This document shows, piece after piece, positions 14,531 through 21,677 of a stretch of 24,219 nucleotides of DNA. Within the stretch, counting starts at the first letter, position 1; every line of letters begins with the position of its first letter. The position numbers were made by a program, and so were the translations under genes. The stretch lies in NCBI GenBank assembly GCA_002411105.1, contig DHQX01000049.1:6523-30741 (forward strand). Reading direction: 5' to 3'. Source of the DNA: Christensenella sp. UBA5327. Its GTDB lineage: Bacteria > Bacillota > Clostridia > Christensenellales > Aristaeellaceae. The notes under the pieces are model-generated. The model made no database searches, was not told the DNA's origin, and saw only the letters and a list, made by a program, of their open reading frames with translations.

Positions 14531-16374
14531 TTTGCGCATGCCCCCTCAAACCGGGTGAGCCCGCAGCCCAGGCAATACTCCCGGCAGTCAGGCGTGGTCT
14601 GGGCCTCGTGGGCCCGCTCATTCTCCCGCCATAGAAAGGCCTTAGTGACGCCAATGTCCAGCAGCTCCCAGGGGAACAGCTCGTCCTTGCCCCGAAGCCT
14701 ATTGGCATAAAAAGCCGGGTCAACACCCGCCGCTTCAAAGGCCGCCAGCCAGGCGTCAAGCTTGAAGTGCTCGGTCCAGCCGTCCAGCATGCAGCCCCGC
14801 AGATACGCCTCGTAGAGCACATCCGCCATCCTCCGGTCACCCCGGGCAAAGCAGGCCTCCAGGAAGCTGAGTTCCGAATCATGCCAGTTGAAGGTGAGGT
14901 TTTTGATGTTAAGCGCCTCCCGCAGCAGCTTCTGCTTGCGCCTCACCTCTTCCATGGTGTCCTGGGCGGCCCACTGGAAGGGGGTGAAGGGCTTGGGCAC
15001 AAAAACCGCGCAGGACACGACGATTTTAAGCCCCCGGGCGCGCTGGCCCTTGGGAATGGCGTAGTAGCAGCCCGCCACCTTGCGGGCAAGGTCGGCGATG
15101 CCCAAAAGGTCCTCATCGGTCTCCGTGGGCAGGCCCATCATGAAATACAGCTTGATCTGGCTGTAGCCCTGGGAGAAGGCCTCAGTCGCCGTGCGCAGCA
15201 GGTCCTCCTCGGTGACGCCCTTGTTGATCACGTCCCTGAGCCTCTGGGTGCCGGCCTCGGGCGCAAAGGTGAGGCCGCTTTTCTTGACTTTCGCGGTGTC
15301 GGTGAGCGCCTCCTGCAGGTGGCCGTCAATGCGCAGGCTGGGCAGCGACAGGCTCACCCTTTGGTCGGCAAAGCGCTCATTGAGCCCCCTCACCAGCTCG
15401 TTGAGCTGCGTATAGTCCCCTGTGGAGAGGCTGGACAGGCTCATCTCCTCATAGCCGGTGGCATCCACCAGCTTTTGGGCCAGTTTAAACAGCCTTTCAG
15501 CGCTCCGCTCCCTCACCGGGCGGTAGAGCATCCCCGCCTGGCAAAACCGGCAGCCCCGGGTGCAGCCCCGCATCACCTCCAGCACAATCCGGTCGTGCAC
15601 AATCTCGGTGAAGGGCACGGGGATGTCCTCCGGGTAAGCCGCCTCATCCAAATCCAGCACCACCCGCTTTATAATGGGCAAGCTTGCCGCTTTGTCCGTG
15701 GGCTGGAAGTCCTTTAGCGTGCCATCCTCGTGGTAGCTGGCCTCATAAAACCGGGGCACATAGGTGCCGGGGATGGCGGCCAGCTCCCGCAGAATGTCCA
15801 CCCGGCTAAGGCCCTTCTCCCGCCCTTTGGCAATGGCCCTGAGCACCTCCACCACCGATTCCTCCCCATCGCCCATCAGAAAGGCGTCGATGAAAGGATG
15901 CAGCGGCTCCGGGTTGCAGGCGCAGGGGCCGCCCGCCAGCACGATGGGGGCGCCCTCATCCCGCTCTTCATTTTTAACGGCGATGCCGCCCATGTCCAGC
16001 ATGTGCAGGATATTGGTATAGCTCATCTCATATTGCAGGGTGAAGCCCACGGCGGCAAACGAGGAAAGGGGCTTCCGGTTTTCCAGGGAAAACAGGGGGA
16101 TGTTTTCCGCCTTCATCCCCGCCAGCATATCCACCCAGGGCATCATCACCCGCTCGCAGAGCATGTCCGGCTGCCGGTTCACCACGTCATAGATGATTTT
16201 CATGCCCAGGTGGCTCATCGCCACCTCGTAGCTGTCCGGAAAGCAAAAAGCGAAGGGGATGACCCCTGCCTGCCACTCCTTCACCACGGCGTTCATCTCG
16301 CCCCCCACATAGCGGGCAGGCTTCTGCACCCTTTCAAGCAGCGCCTCCAGGCGCTGGTTCGTCTGCTGGTTCAA
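14527..16374 (-). CDS. TIGR03960 family radical SAM protein
   Basis: A 615-residue radical SAM protein of the TIGR03960 family. The N-terminal region (KPARYVGGEMNAVVK, CFPDSYEVAMSHLG) is the family signature. The cluster motif is RGCTRGCRFC (C271, C275, C278), followed by QAGMLYRPVRERS. Further on are STGDYTQLNELV and FAPEAGTQRLRDVINK, typical of the radical SAM barrel. Function is unknown; constant pairing with DUF2344 suggests a joint RNA- or tRNA-related modification. Start choice: a GTG at 16389 would place GGAGG (16383–16387) inside the gene, whereas the in-frame TTG at 16374 has that site eight nt upstream, so TTG is preferred. It is the first gene of the long minus-strand series. Confidence 0.92.
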   Translation of the reverse strand: MNQQTNQRLEALLERVQKPARYVGGEMNAVVKEWQAGVIPFAFCFPDSYEVAMSHLGMKIIYDVVNRQPDMLCERVMMPWVDMLAGMKAENIPLFSLENRKPLSSFAAVGFTLQYEMSYTNILHMLDMGGIAVKNEERDEGAPIVLAGGPCACNPEPLHPFIDAFLMGDGEESVVEVLRAIAKGREKGLSRVDILRELAAIPGTYVPRFYEASYHEDGTLKDFQPTDKAASLPIIKRVVLDLDEAAYPEDIPVPFTEIVHDRIVLEVMRGCTRGCRFCQAGMLYRPVRERSAERLFKLAQKLVDATGYEEMSLSSLSTGDYTQLNELVRGLNERFADQRVSLSLPSLRIDGHLQEALTDTAKVKKSGLTFAPEAGTQRLRDVINKGVTEEDLLRTATEAFSQGYSQIKLYFMMGLPTETDEDLLGIADLARKVAGCYYAIPKGQRARGLKIVVSCAVFVPKPFTPFQWAAQDTMEEVRRKQKLLREALNIKNLTFNWHDSELSFLEACFARGDRRMADVLYEAYLRGCMLDGWTEHFKLDAWLAAFEAAGVDPAFYANRLRGKDELFPWELLDIGVTKAFLWRENERAHEAQTTPDCREYCLGCGLTRFEGACAK

Positions 16375-16404
16375 AAACAATACCTCCACAGTAAATCAGC
16401 GCAT

Positions 16405-16413
16405 ATCATAGCA
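16405..16413 (-). promoter_or_regulatory. Promoter of the TIGR03960–ylbF operon
   Basis: TGCTATGAT on the minus strand is an extended -10 element, with a T-rich but poor -35 region. Transcription would start near 16398, giving a leader of about 24 nt with GGAGG before the TTG start. It is the only plausible vegetative promoter seen in this gap for the five-gene unit ending at the terminator 10842–10879. Confidence 0.5.
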
Positions 16414-16719
16414 CAGGGAGCCGAAAAAAACACTGATTTAGATCAATACCCTGCTGCTCAGCGGCATCTGTCATTTTTTCCATTAGTTAACATCGGTTTA
16501 ACTATTCTATCATTTCGTACAGTTGGGCGCAGCCTGTTTCCTCAACAATTTTACACAAACCACATCATTCCGTCCAACGCTCATCCCTTTAAACGTGAAT
16601 CACATCATGTTTTGTGAATTATCCAATCGCTATGGGATGATGATAGAATCAAAGCGAAAAAAGAACCTGCGTTATAAATAGCCCACCCGGCGTCTAATAG
16701 GGTGAAAGGAGGCGGCAGG
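16414..16719. other. Divergent intergenic region
   Basis: This AT-rich gap separates the minus-strand housekeeping series from the plus-strand ECF sigma gene. It has a dyad AGTTAA(7 nt)TTAACT at 16485–16503 and GTGAAT occurring twice near 16590–16615. Close to the sigma gene, GAAC (about 16664) and CGTC (16691–16694) resemble halves of an ECF promoter. Their spacing, about 24 nt, is too long for the usual 16–17, so autoregulation cannot be claimed. No gene or RNA was recognised. Confidence 0.4.
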
Positions 16720-17232
16720 ATGCAGGATTGTCAGGTACCGGACAATACAGAGGAGCTGGAGCGCATGATGGATGACTACGGCCCCAGGCTTCTGCGCCTG
16801 TGCTTCCTCCGGCTTCAGGATGTGCAACTGGCGGAGGATGCCCTTCAGGACACCTTTGTGAAGGCCTGGCAGGCCTACCCCAAATTCCGCCATGATAGCA
16901 GCGAAATCACCTGGCTTTCAGCCATCGCTATCAACTGCTGCCGCTCCATCCAAAGGAAGGCCTGGCACCGCTTGGTGGACTTGAAAGCGCCCCTGGATAA
17001 GCTGCCGGATGCCTCTACTCCCTTCACCCCCTATGACGACACGGTGACCCAAGCGGTGATGAAGCTGCCCCGGCGCGATCAAGAGGTCATCCTGCTGCAC
17101 TACTACCAGGGCCTGCCGGTGAAGGACATCGCCAGCGCCCTGTCCATTCCCCTCTCAACCGTCACCACGCGCCTGATCAGGGCGCGGAAAAAACTGGAAA
17201 AAAGCCTGGAAAGGTGGTATCACGATGCCTAA
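16720..17232 (+). CDS. ECF-type RNA polymerase sigma factor
   Basis: A 170-residue sigma-70 family protein of the extracytoplasmic-function type, with only regions 2 and 4. Region 2 covers about 14–50 (LLRLCFLRLQDVQLAEDALQ) and region 4 about 108–160, with ALSIPLSTVTTRLIRARKKL as the -35-binding helix-turn-helix. The ATG at 16720 is seven nt after AAAGGAGG; a GTG at 16702 would overlap this site. Its end overlaps the following membrane protein gene by 8 nt, the usual arrangement of a sigma factor and its anti-sigma factor. Specific ECF group and stimulus are unknown. Confidence 0.94.
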   Translation: MQDCQVPDNTEELERMMDDYGPRLLRLCFLRLQDVQLAEDALQDTFVKAWQAYPKFRHDSSEITWLSAIAINCCRSIQRKAWHRLVDLKAPLDKLPDASTPFTPYDDTVTQAVMKLPRRDQEVILLHYYQGLPVKDIASALSIPLSTVTTRLIRARKKLEKSLERWYHDA

Positions 17233-18397
17233 ACCCTTAGCCGATTCCCTGGATGCCCGCCTGTCCGGACTGAGCCTCAACCACGGCCTCAAGTACCGCA
17301 CCCTTGCGGCCATCCGCGAGAAAGGAAACCCACCCATGAAAAAGAAACTATCTCTCAGCCTGGCCCTGATGATGGGCCTGATGATCATAAGCCTTGCCAC
17401 CGCCTTCGCCCTCACCAACGGCTTTGGCCTGTTTGATGTGATGCGCACCTCCGTCATGGACAAGTTTGGCGTGGCCCAGCCCGAAGCCAGGCAGATGCTG
17501 CGCCAGAACCTGGCTAGTCTGGAAACAGAGCACACCAACATCCAGGTCACCCAGGCCGCCTATGACGGCAAATTCCTGCGCCTGGTCTATTCCGTCCAAG
17601 CCAAAGGCATCGACAAGCCCCTTACCGCTGAACCCACCAACATGGATAGCCTGCTGATTGTGAAGGACGAAAACGGAAACGAAATCTCAGGCGTCCCCGA
17701 AGGCCCCCTTAAGCAGTTCATGGACGCGGTCAGTGCCGACCAGGTCTCCTGGAGCACCCTAGACAGCGCGGAGGTGGACGGGCAAAGCGTTTCCGCCCTG
17801 GGCCACACCGGCTCTGTCAGCGGGATGAACCCCGGCGAGGTGCTCACCTGGGTGCAGTTTGACCTCTCCGGCGCCACGCTGTCTGATCCCCTCACCGTGA
17901 AACTGCGCCTCACCGGCCTGGAGAAGCCCCAGTACCTCACTTTCCAGCTGCCCTCAAAGAACCTGCCCGGCGTAAAGAAGCTGGCGCTGCCCGAGGAAAA
18001 ACACCTGGACGGCTACAGCATCAAAATGACCGAAGCCCTCATCACCCCCTTCCGGGTCTATGTGGCGGCGGAAATCACCGTGGATGCCGGTGCCCCCATG
18101 GAAACCTGTGACCGCATCCTCATGGCCTGGCTGACAGAGGCCCAACTGGCCGACAGCAACCGCAACCTGGCCCTGGCCTGGGTGGATTCCAACGGTGCAG
18201 GCTACCCGTTGGAAGACGGTAACGTGGCCTTCCCCACCCAGGACAACAACTTCACCCAGTCCATCATCGACCCGGAAAAACCGGTGAAAATCATCCTCTC
18301 CCACGAGTTTATGACCGCGGAGACCTACCCCGATCCCCTCAGGTTTGGTGTGAGCGAGACGGAGTATGTGCTGATTCCCTTTGAGGAAGCGAAGTAA
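17225..18397 (+). CDS. Membrane-anchored putative anti-sigma factor
   Basis: A 390-residue protein with a cytoplasmic N-terminus of about 38 residues, one membrane helix (about 42–64) and an extracellular part of about 325 residues. The short N-terminus (LDARLSGLSLNHGLKYRTLA) would be the sigma-binding part. No zinc-binding HxxxCxxC motif is present, so it is not a ZAS-type anti-sigma factor. The outer part has no recognised domain; it looks like mixed beta structure and may sense an envelope signal. The ATG overlaps the sigma stop by 8 nt and follows AAAGGTGG by seven nt, so the pair is co-translated. The anti-sigma role is inferred from position and topology only. Confidence 0.75.
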   Translation: MPKPLADSLDARLSGLSLNHGLKYRTLAAIREKGNPPMKKKLSLSLALMMGLMIISLATAFALTNGFGLFDVMRTSVMDKFGVAQPEARQMLRQNLASLETEHTNIQVTQAAYDGKFLRLVYSVQAKGIDKPLTAEPTNMDSLLIVKDENGNEISGVPEGPLKQFMDAVSADQVSWSTLDSAEVDGQSVSALGHTGSVSGMNPGEVLTWVQFDLSGATLSDPLTVKLRLTGLEKPQYLTFQLPSKNLPGVKKLALPEEKHLDGYSIKMTEALITPFRVYVAAEITVDAGAPMETCDRILMAWLTEAQLADSNRNLALAWVDSNGAGYPLEDGNVAFPTQDNNFTQSIIDPEKPVKIILSHEFMTAETYPDPLRFGVSETEYVLIPFEEAK

Positions 18398-18402
18398 CGA
18401 TT

Positions 18403-18432
18403 TTGGGGGATTTCTTGAAAGAAATCCCCCAA
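18403..18432. terminator. Perfect 14-bp hairpin after the sigma operon
   Basis: TTGGGGGATTTCTT (18403–18416) and AAGAAATCCCCCAA (18419–18432) are exact reverse complements with a GA loop, starting 5 bp after the stop codon. No U tract follows on the plus strand, so it is either a non-canonical terminator or an mRNA-stabilising end. Confidence 0.55.
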
Positions 18433-18529
18433 CCCTCAATTTAGTATGGTCATTTGCTTTCCTGTGCATAGCCGATAGCAAACTCCACGCTTTTTTGAAC
18501 TGACGGCTCGCACTCAGAAAGGAATCCTG

Positions 18530-19741
18530 ATGAAACGCACTCAATCATTTTGCATTTTCCTGTCATTTCTCCTGCTGTGGTTGGTTTTTTCAGCCAACGC
18601 AGACCATTCCGAAGCCCAATATACCCTGTCCCAGCTTCGTCAGCAGGCACAGGGTGGCTGGCACCAGGTCTACAAAGCTCATGGGCGAACTATTCAGGTG
18701 GATATCCCTATTGATGTGCCCAATGCCAGGCATTTCCCTGCCTTCAGGGCTGCTTTGCAGCCACCCTCTGCCATGATCCCTGCAGGTGAGAAGAGTGCTC
18801 TGTTTGGTTACTACGACGGCGAGAACACCCTTGTCAATTTTTCCGGTCTCCTTCAATGGCATGCGGGTGACACCCAGGCATACCATAGTCAATGCAAAGG
18901 TTCTGAACCGCCCTTTGAAGGGCACATCCTATACCCACCTAATGTGGATTGGGACACCCCTTATTCCATCAACAACACTGCCACCGTGCGCACATTGTTT
19001 CACAAGGCCATGGGCATCTGGCAGAAGTATTTCCCGGGGCAGACGCTGGATTTGCGCTTGATAGAGGTCTGGGCAGGAACAGCGCACCGAAAATTCGACT
19101 GGTCCATTGAAGAATTTGTTGGCCCTGCGCTTGACACAAAAGCCAATGCCTACCTGGCCCCCAAGTTTGAGCAGCTTATTTCTGACATCCCCCTTTTGGC
19201 CTATGCGGATGACAGCTTTTTGAGGTTTGGCGGCATGCTGGATGGCTTCCAGTCCCTGCCCTTTGGCTACACCCCGCCAGGGGTGAGGATTTATTCCCGC
19301 AGCCTGCAAGCCATGTGCGGGGTTGATGGCCTACAAGAAAATATCAATTTCTCCACCCTGCAGGTTATAAACTCCCTGGTGGAGGATCTTCCTCTGTGCA
19401 GTTTGGACAAGGTGATTGCTTCCTATGAAACGCTAATATCCGCCGGTCAACTGCGCCATATACAAAGTCTCCGCTTGGGATACGCCATTTGGGAGGACAG
19501 GGAAAGTCCCGGCACGTACCTGCTCTTGCCCGCCTGGGTGGCCTGGGGTGTTTTGGTACAAAAACCAGAGAAAGAGGCATGGTTCAACAAGAAATTCAGC
19601 TCTTTGGCGGATAGCCGCTTCTGGGAATCCAACGAATACGGACCCATCCTGGTCAACGCCCAGACCGGGGGACTCATCAATCCCTGGAACACTAGCAAGA
19701 CCCGGGCCCAGGATGCCCCTGGCCTTATCCCCTGGCAATAA
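18530..19741 (+). CDS. Secreted protein of unknown function (paralogue 1)
   Basis: A 403-residue protein with a clear signal peptide (MKRTQSFCIFLSFLLLWLVF, cut after about ANA at 24). No enzyme motif was recognised. The last third has a layout shared with the next gene: LCSLDKVIASYETL, then a GQLRHIQSLRLGYAI segment, then a LLLPAWVAWG strand, and finally GPILVNAQTGGLI. The 'polar loop, then PAW, then VNAxTG' arrangement recalls secreted PepSY/YycH-like folds, but that is only a resemblance. The ATG follows AAAGGA by six nt. The gap to the next gene is 24 nt, so they probably form one operon. It may belong to the same response as the sigma pair upstream, with a hairpin between. Confidence 0.75.
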   Translation: MKRTQSFCIFLSFLLLWLVFSANADHSEAQYTLSQLRQQAQGGWHQVYKAHGRTIQVDIPIDVPNARHFPAFRAALQPPSAMIPAGEKSALFGYYDGENTLVNFSGLLQWHAGDTQAYHSQCKGSEPPFEGHILYPPNVDWDTPYSINNTATVRTLFHKAMGIWQKYFPGQTLDLRLIEVWAGTAHRKFDWSIEEFVGPALDTKANAYLAPKFEQLISDIPLLAYADDSFLRFGGMLDGFQSLPFGYTPPGVRIYSRSLQAMCGVDGLQENINFSTLQVINSLVEDLPLCSLDKVIASYETLISAGQLRHIQSLRLGYAIWEDRESPGTYLLLPAWVAWGVLVQKPEKEAWFNKKFSSLADSRFWESNEYGPILVNAQTGGLINPWNTSKTRAQDAPGLIPWQ

Positions 19742-19765
19742 TCACAGGAACGGAAAGGATTCATC

Positions 19766-20833
19766 ATGAAACGCATCCTGTCTATGCTGCTTTGCTGTGC
19801 TTTGGCGCTTGCCCTGCTCCCCGCCCAAGCCCTGAGCCTTTTGGACATCCACCAGCAGGCGCCGATACATAGCACCCGGCTGGGCATCCCCATCATTCTC
19901 CCCCAATCCGAGCGTGCCCCCGTGCTGCGGCTCACCAAAAGCCCTGTCCTGCCCCAGCTTTCTGAGCCGGTCAGCGCTTCCCATGCCCAGGCCATCCCCG
20001 GCGCCTATGGCGTGGCTTATCATGACCCCGTTTGGCACAACTATGGCCAGGCTGACATGCGCTACAACCTGCCCAAGGGCCAGGAATTTGCCTGGAAAAG
20101 AATATCGCCGCCCTGGGACGCCACCCAGGTTTACCCGGAAAACAGCGCCTTGAGCCTGGGGGAAGCCCTGGCCTTTGTGCAGAGGCACGCGGCAACGGCC
20201 ATCGGCGGGGATGTGCAGGTCGACCTCTTTTCCTTCAGCGTGATCAATTCCGGCATCCGGGGCAGCGCCAGCGCCCGGGGCTATGAGATTCTTCCGCCCT
20301 ATGGCGCAGGCGCTTATGAGCTGAACCTACGACAGGTGATAGGTGGCTGGATGCTGATGGACAGCATTCAGCACCACCTGGCCGACAGCTACCGGGGCAA
20401 ACACCCGGAAGCCCTGGCCCGGGATTCTCAGGCCCGCATCGCCTCAGCGGAATCCTACTTTATTGGTATCAGCGCCCTAATGATAGAAACGGTGCTGGCC
20501 GATGACATCACCCTGTGTCCGATTGAAGAAGTCAGCACCGCCTATGAGCGTTTGCGCAGCGCAGGCCAAATAGGCAGGTTGAGTGAACTGCGCCTGGGCT
20601 ATATATTGTTTCCCGATAGCGCCCAAGCGGAAAAAGCCATTGCCTTTCCCTGCTGGCTCTTAAAGGCCGAATACCTGGACCAGCCGTATAAGAACAATGA
20701 CAGCTTTTCTGATACCAGCGTGGAGGATTCCCCCCATTACGCCCAGCTGCTGGTGAACGCCCATACAGGGCAATTACTTGGCCCCCGCATCACCCGGGAG
20801 CAGGACGCCATGGCACCGGCATGGGGTAAGTAA
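19766..20833 (+). CDS. Secreted protein of unknown function (paralogue 2)
   Basis: A 355-residue protein with a signal peptide (MKRILSMLLCCALALALLPA, cleavage near AQA). Its C-terminal third parallels the preceding protein: LCPIEEVSTAYERL, GQIGRLSELRLGYIL, an AFPCWLLKAE strand and QLLVNAHTGQLLGP, all in the same order. N-terminal halves differ more. The two therefore look like an old tandem duplication. GGAAAGG lies a few nt before the ATG. No catalytic motif is visible; a sensory or lipoprotein-like accessory role is possible but unproven. Confidence 0.75.
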   Translation: MKRILSMLLCCALALALLPAQALSLLDIHQQAPIHSTRLGIPIILPQSERAPVLRLTKSPVLPQLSEPVSASHAQAIPGAYGVAYHDPVWHNYGQADMRYNLPKGQEFAWKRISPPWDATQVYPENSALSLGEALAFVQRHAATAIGGDVQVDLFSFSVINSGIRGSASARGYEILPPYGAGAYELNLRQVIGGWMLMDSIQHHLADSYRGKHPEALARDSQARIASAESYFIGISALMIETVLADDITLCPIEEVSTAYERLRSAGQIGRLSELRLGYILFPDSAQAEKAIAFPCWLLKAEYLDQPYKNNDSFSDTSVEDSPHYAQLLVNAHTGQLLGPRITREQDAMAPAWGK

Positions 20834-20835
20834 AA

Positions 20836-20862
20836 GTCCGCCCCTTTGGTCAGAGGACGGAC
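20836..20862. terminator. Weak hairpin between convergent genes
   Basis: GTCCG (20836–20840) pairs with CGGAC (20858–20862), and inner bases pair partly. It lies between the convergent secreted-protein and antitoxin genes, and no T run follows. It may end transcription from either side, but the signal is weak. Confidence 0.3.
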
Positions 20863-20880
20863 GCAGATTAAGCTCATTTA

Positions 20881-21192
20881 TTATGCTTTGAGCAGGTTGT
20901 TTAGCGTGCTTTCGTCCTTGCTCAGCAGATACAGCAGGTGGCGCGCGGCGCCATTGGGCCTGTTGGCACCCGCTTCCCAGGCTTCCACCGTCCGGGGGGA
21001 CACGCCCACCACCTGAGCCAGGCCGCGCTGGGTGAGGTTCAGTTTGAGGCGCACAGAGGCGATCTCCTCCGGCTTATACTCTGGAATATCAATGACGCGA
21101 ACCACCGAGCGGGCAGCCATCCGGTTGCCCCGTTTGTGATCCAGCGCTTGCTGCATGCTTTCTGAAAGCAAGTCAAAATGCTCTTTTTTCAT
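20881..21192 (-). CDS. HigA/NadS-like antitoxin with helix-turn-helix
   Basis: A 103-residue protein with an N-terminal arm and a Cro/C1-type helix-turn-helix at about 43–90. The segment LTQRGLAQVVGVSPRTVEAW followed by EAGANRPNGAARHLLYLL is characteristic of antitoxins paired with RelE/HigB toxins of the HigB-2/NadT kind. The protein is complete. The ATG at 21192 is seven nt after AAGGAG, which itself forms the last codons of the toxin frame upstream; the toxin stop ends 4 nt before this start. Order toxin then antitoxin is normal for higBA-type modules. Its partner is interrupted, so this may be an orphan antitoxin now. Confidence 0.88.
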   Translation of the reverse strand: MKKEHFDLLSESMQQALDHKRGNRMAARSVVRVIDIPEYKPEEIASVRLKLNLTQRGLAQVVGVSPRTVEAWEAGANRPNGAARHLLYLLSKDESTLNNLLKA

Positions 21193-21196
21193 GGTT

Positions 21197-21523
21197 TCAC
21201 TCCTTTAATGCCCTGATAAAGTCCCGCACATGTTTTTTCTGAGGTTCTGTCAGGTCAACTTGGTCGCCCTTTTGATAGGCCGCCAGCAAATAGATCTCTT
21301 CCAACACCACGATATCCACATAGATAACCCGCGCGCCGTCACGGTTTCCTTTTCCTTTGGCGCTGACTCATATCTTGCGCGCGCCTCCTGTGCCGGGAAT
21401 CACCACCCCCGCATCCGGATCCGCCAGAAGGGTGTTCTGCAGCGCTGTCAAGTCGTCATCATCCAGTCCGATAGCCGCCCAGGAGCGGTCAAATGCCGGG
21501 GTCATCATAAATGTTCGCCTCAA
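21197..21523 (-). pseudogene. RelE/HigB-like toxin, interrupted by in-frame TGA
   Basis: Reading the minus strand from TTG 21523 (GGAGG eight nt upstream) gives MRRTFMMTPAFDRSWAAIGL, then LTALQNTLLADPDAG, VIPGTGGARKI, then TGA at 21368–21370 (codon 52). The same frame continues as VSAKGKGNRDGARVIYVDIV, EEIYLLAAYQKGDQVDLTEP and ends RDFIRALKE with TGA at 21197. This is the full family pattern of about 108 residues (normally GG-RK-hydrophobic-R-xAxxGKGKxGGARVIYY) with the arginine after RKI replaced by a stop. One change from CGA to TGA explains it. The 51-residue product would lack the catalytic C-terminal half, so the toxin should be inactive. A sequencing error is the main alternative. Confidence 0.85.
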
Positions 21524-21548
21524 GATGATGCCCTCCTGCAAACTCGTC

Positions 21549-21570
21549 TTATACTATTTTATCGTAGTTT
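21549..21570 (-). promoter_or_regulatory. Candidate promoter of the toxin–antitoxin module
   Basis: On the minus strand TTGAAA is followed by an AT-rich stretch with TATAAG (spacing about 15) and TAAAAT elements. The region is AT-rich and correctly placed about 30 nt before the TTG start, but the exact -10 cannot be fixed. Confidence 0.3.
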
Positions 21571-21604
21571 TCAAGAACGAAACACAAAGGATGAGTTTTG
21601 GTGG

Positions 21605-21633
21605 TTGACAAGCATAGTAGACGCTTGTACACT
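21605..21633 (+). promoter_or_regulatory. Promoter of the blaI-like/M56 operon
   Basis: TTGACA (21605–21610), a 17-bp spacer and TACACT (21628–21633) form a near-consensus vegetative promoter. The -10 is the last six bases of the first operator-like repeat, so a bound repressor would cover it. Transcription would begin near 21640, inside the second repeat. Confidence 0.8.
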
Positions 21634-21656
21634 CTTCAAGTAGACGATTGTCCACT
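21616..21656 (+). promoter_or_regulatory. Two operator-like repeats for the BlaI-type repressor
   Basis: AGTAGACGCTTGTACACT (21616–21633) and AGTAGACGATTGTCCACT (21639–21656) match at 16 of 18 positions, 23 bp apart. Each is an imperfect palindrome of the form AGTnnAC(4 nt)GTnnACT, as dimeric BlaI/MecI-family repressors bind. They overlap the -10 and the start of transcription, so the gene pair is probably autorepressed. The core resembles the TACA/TGTA boxes of BlaI-type regulators. Confidence 0.7.
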
Positions 21657-21677
21657 TGTCTGAGGAGGTGTTTTCTG

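Noticed and set aside
21368..21370. TGA as a recoded (Sec or Trp) codon in the toxin
   Set aside because: TGA ends several essential genes here; no selenocysteine hairpin is evident, and the family has arginine at this place.
21230..21643. Plus-strand frame opposite the broken toxin
   Set aside because: The minus-strand frame matches a RelE-like toxin throughout; the plus-strand translation has no family features.
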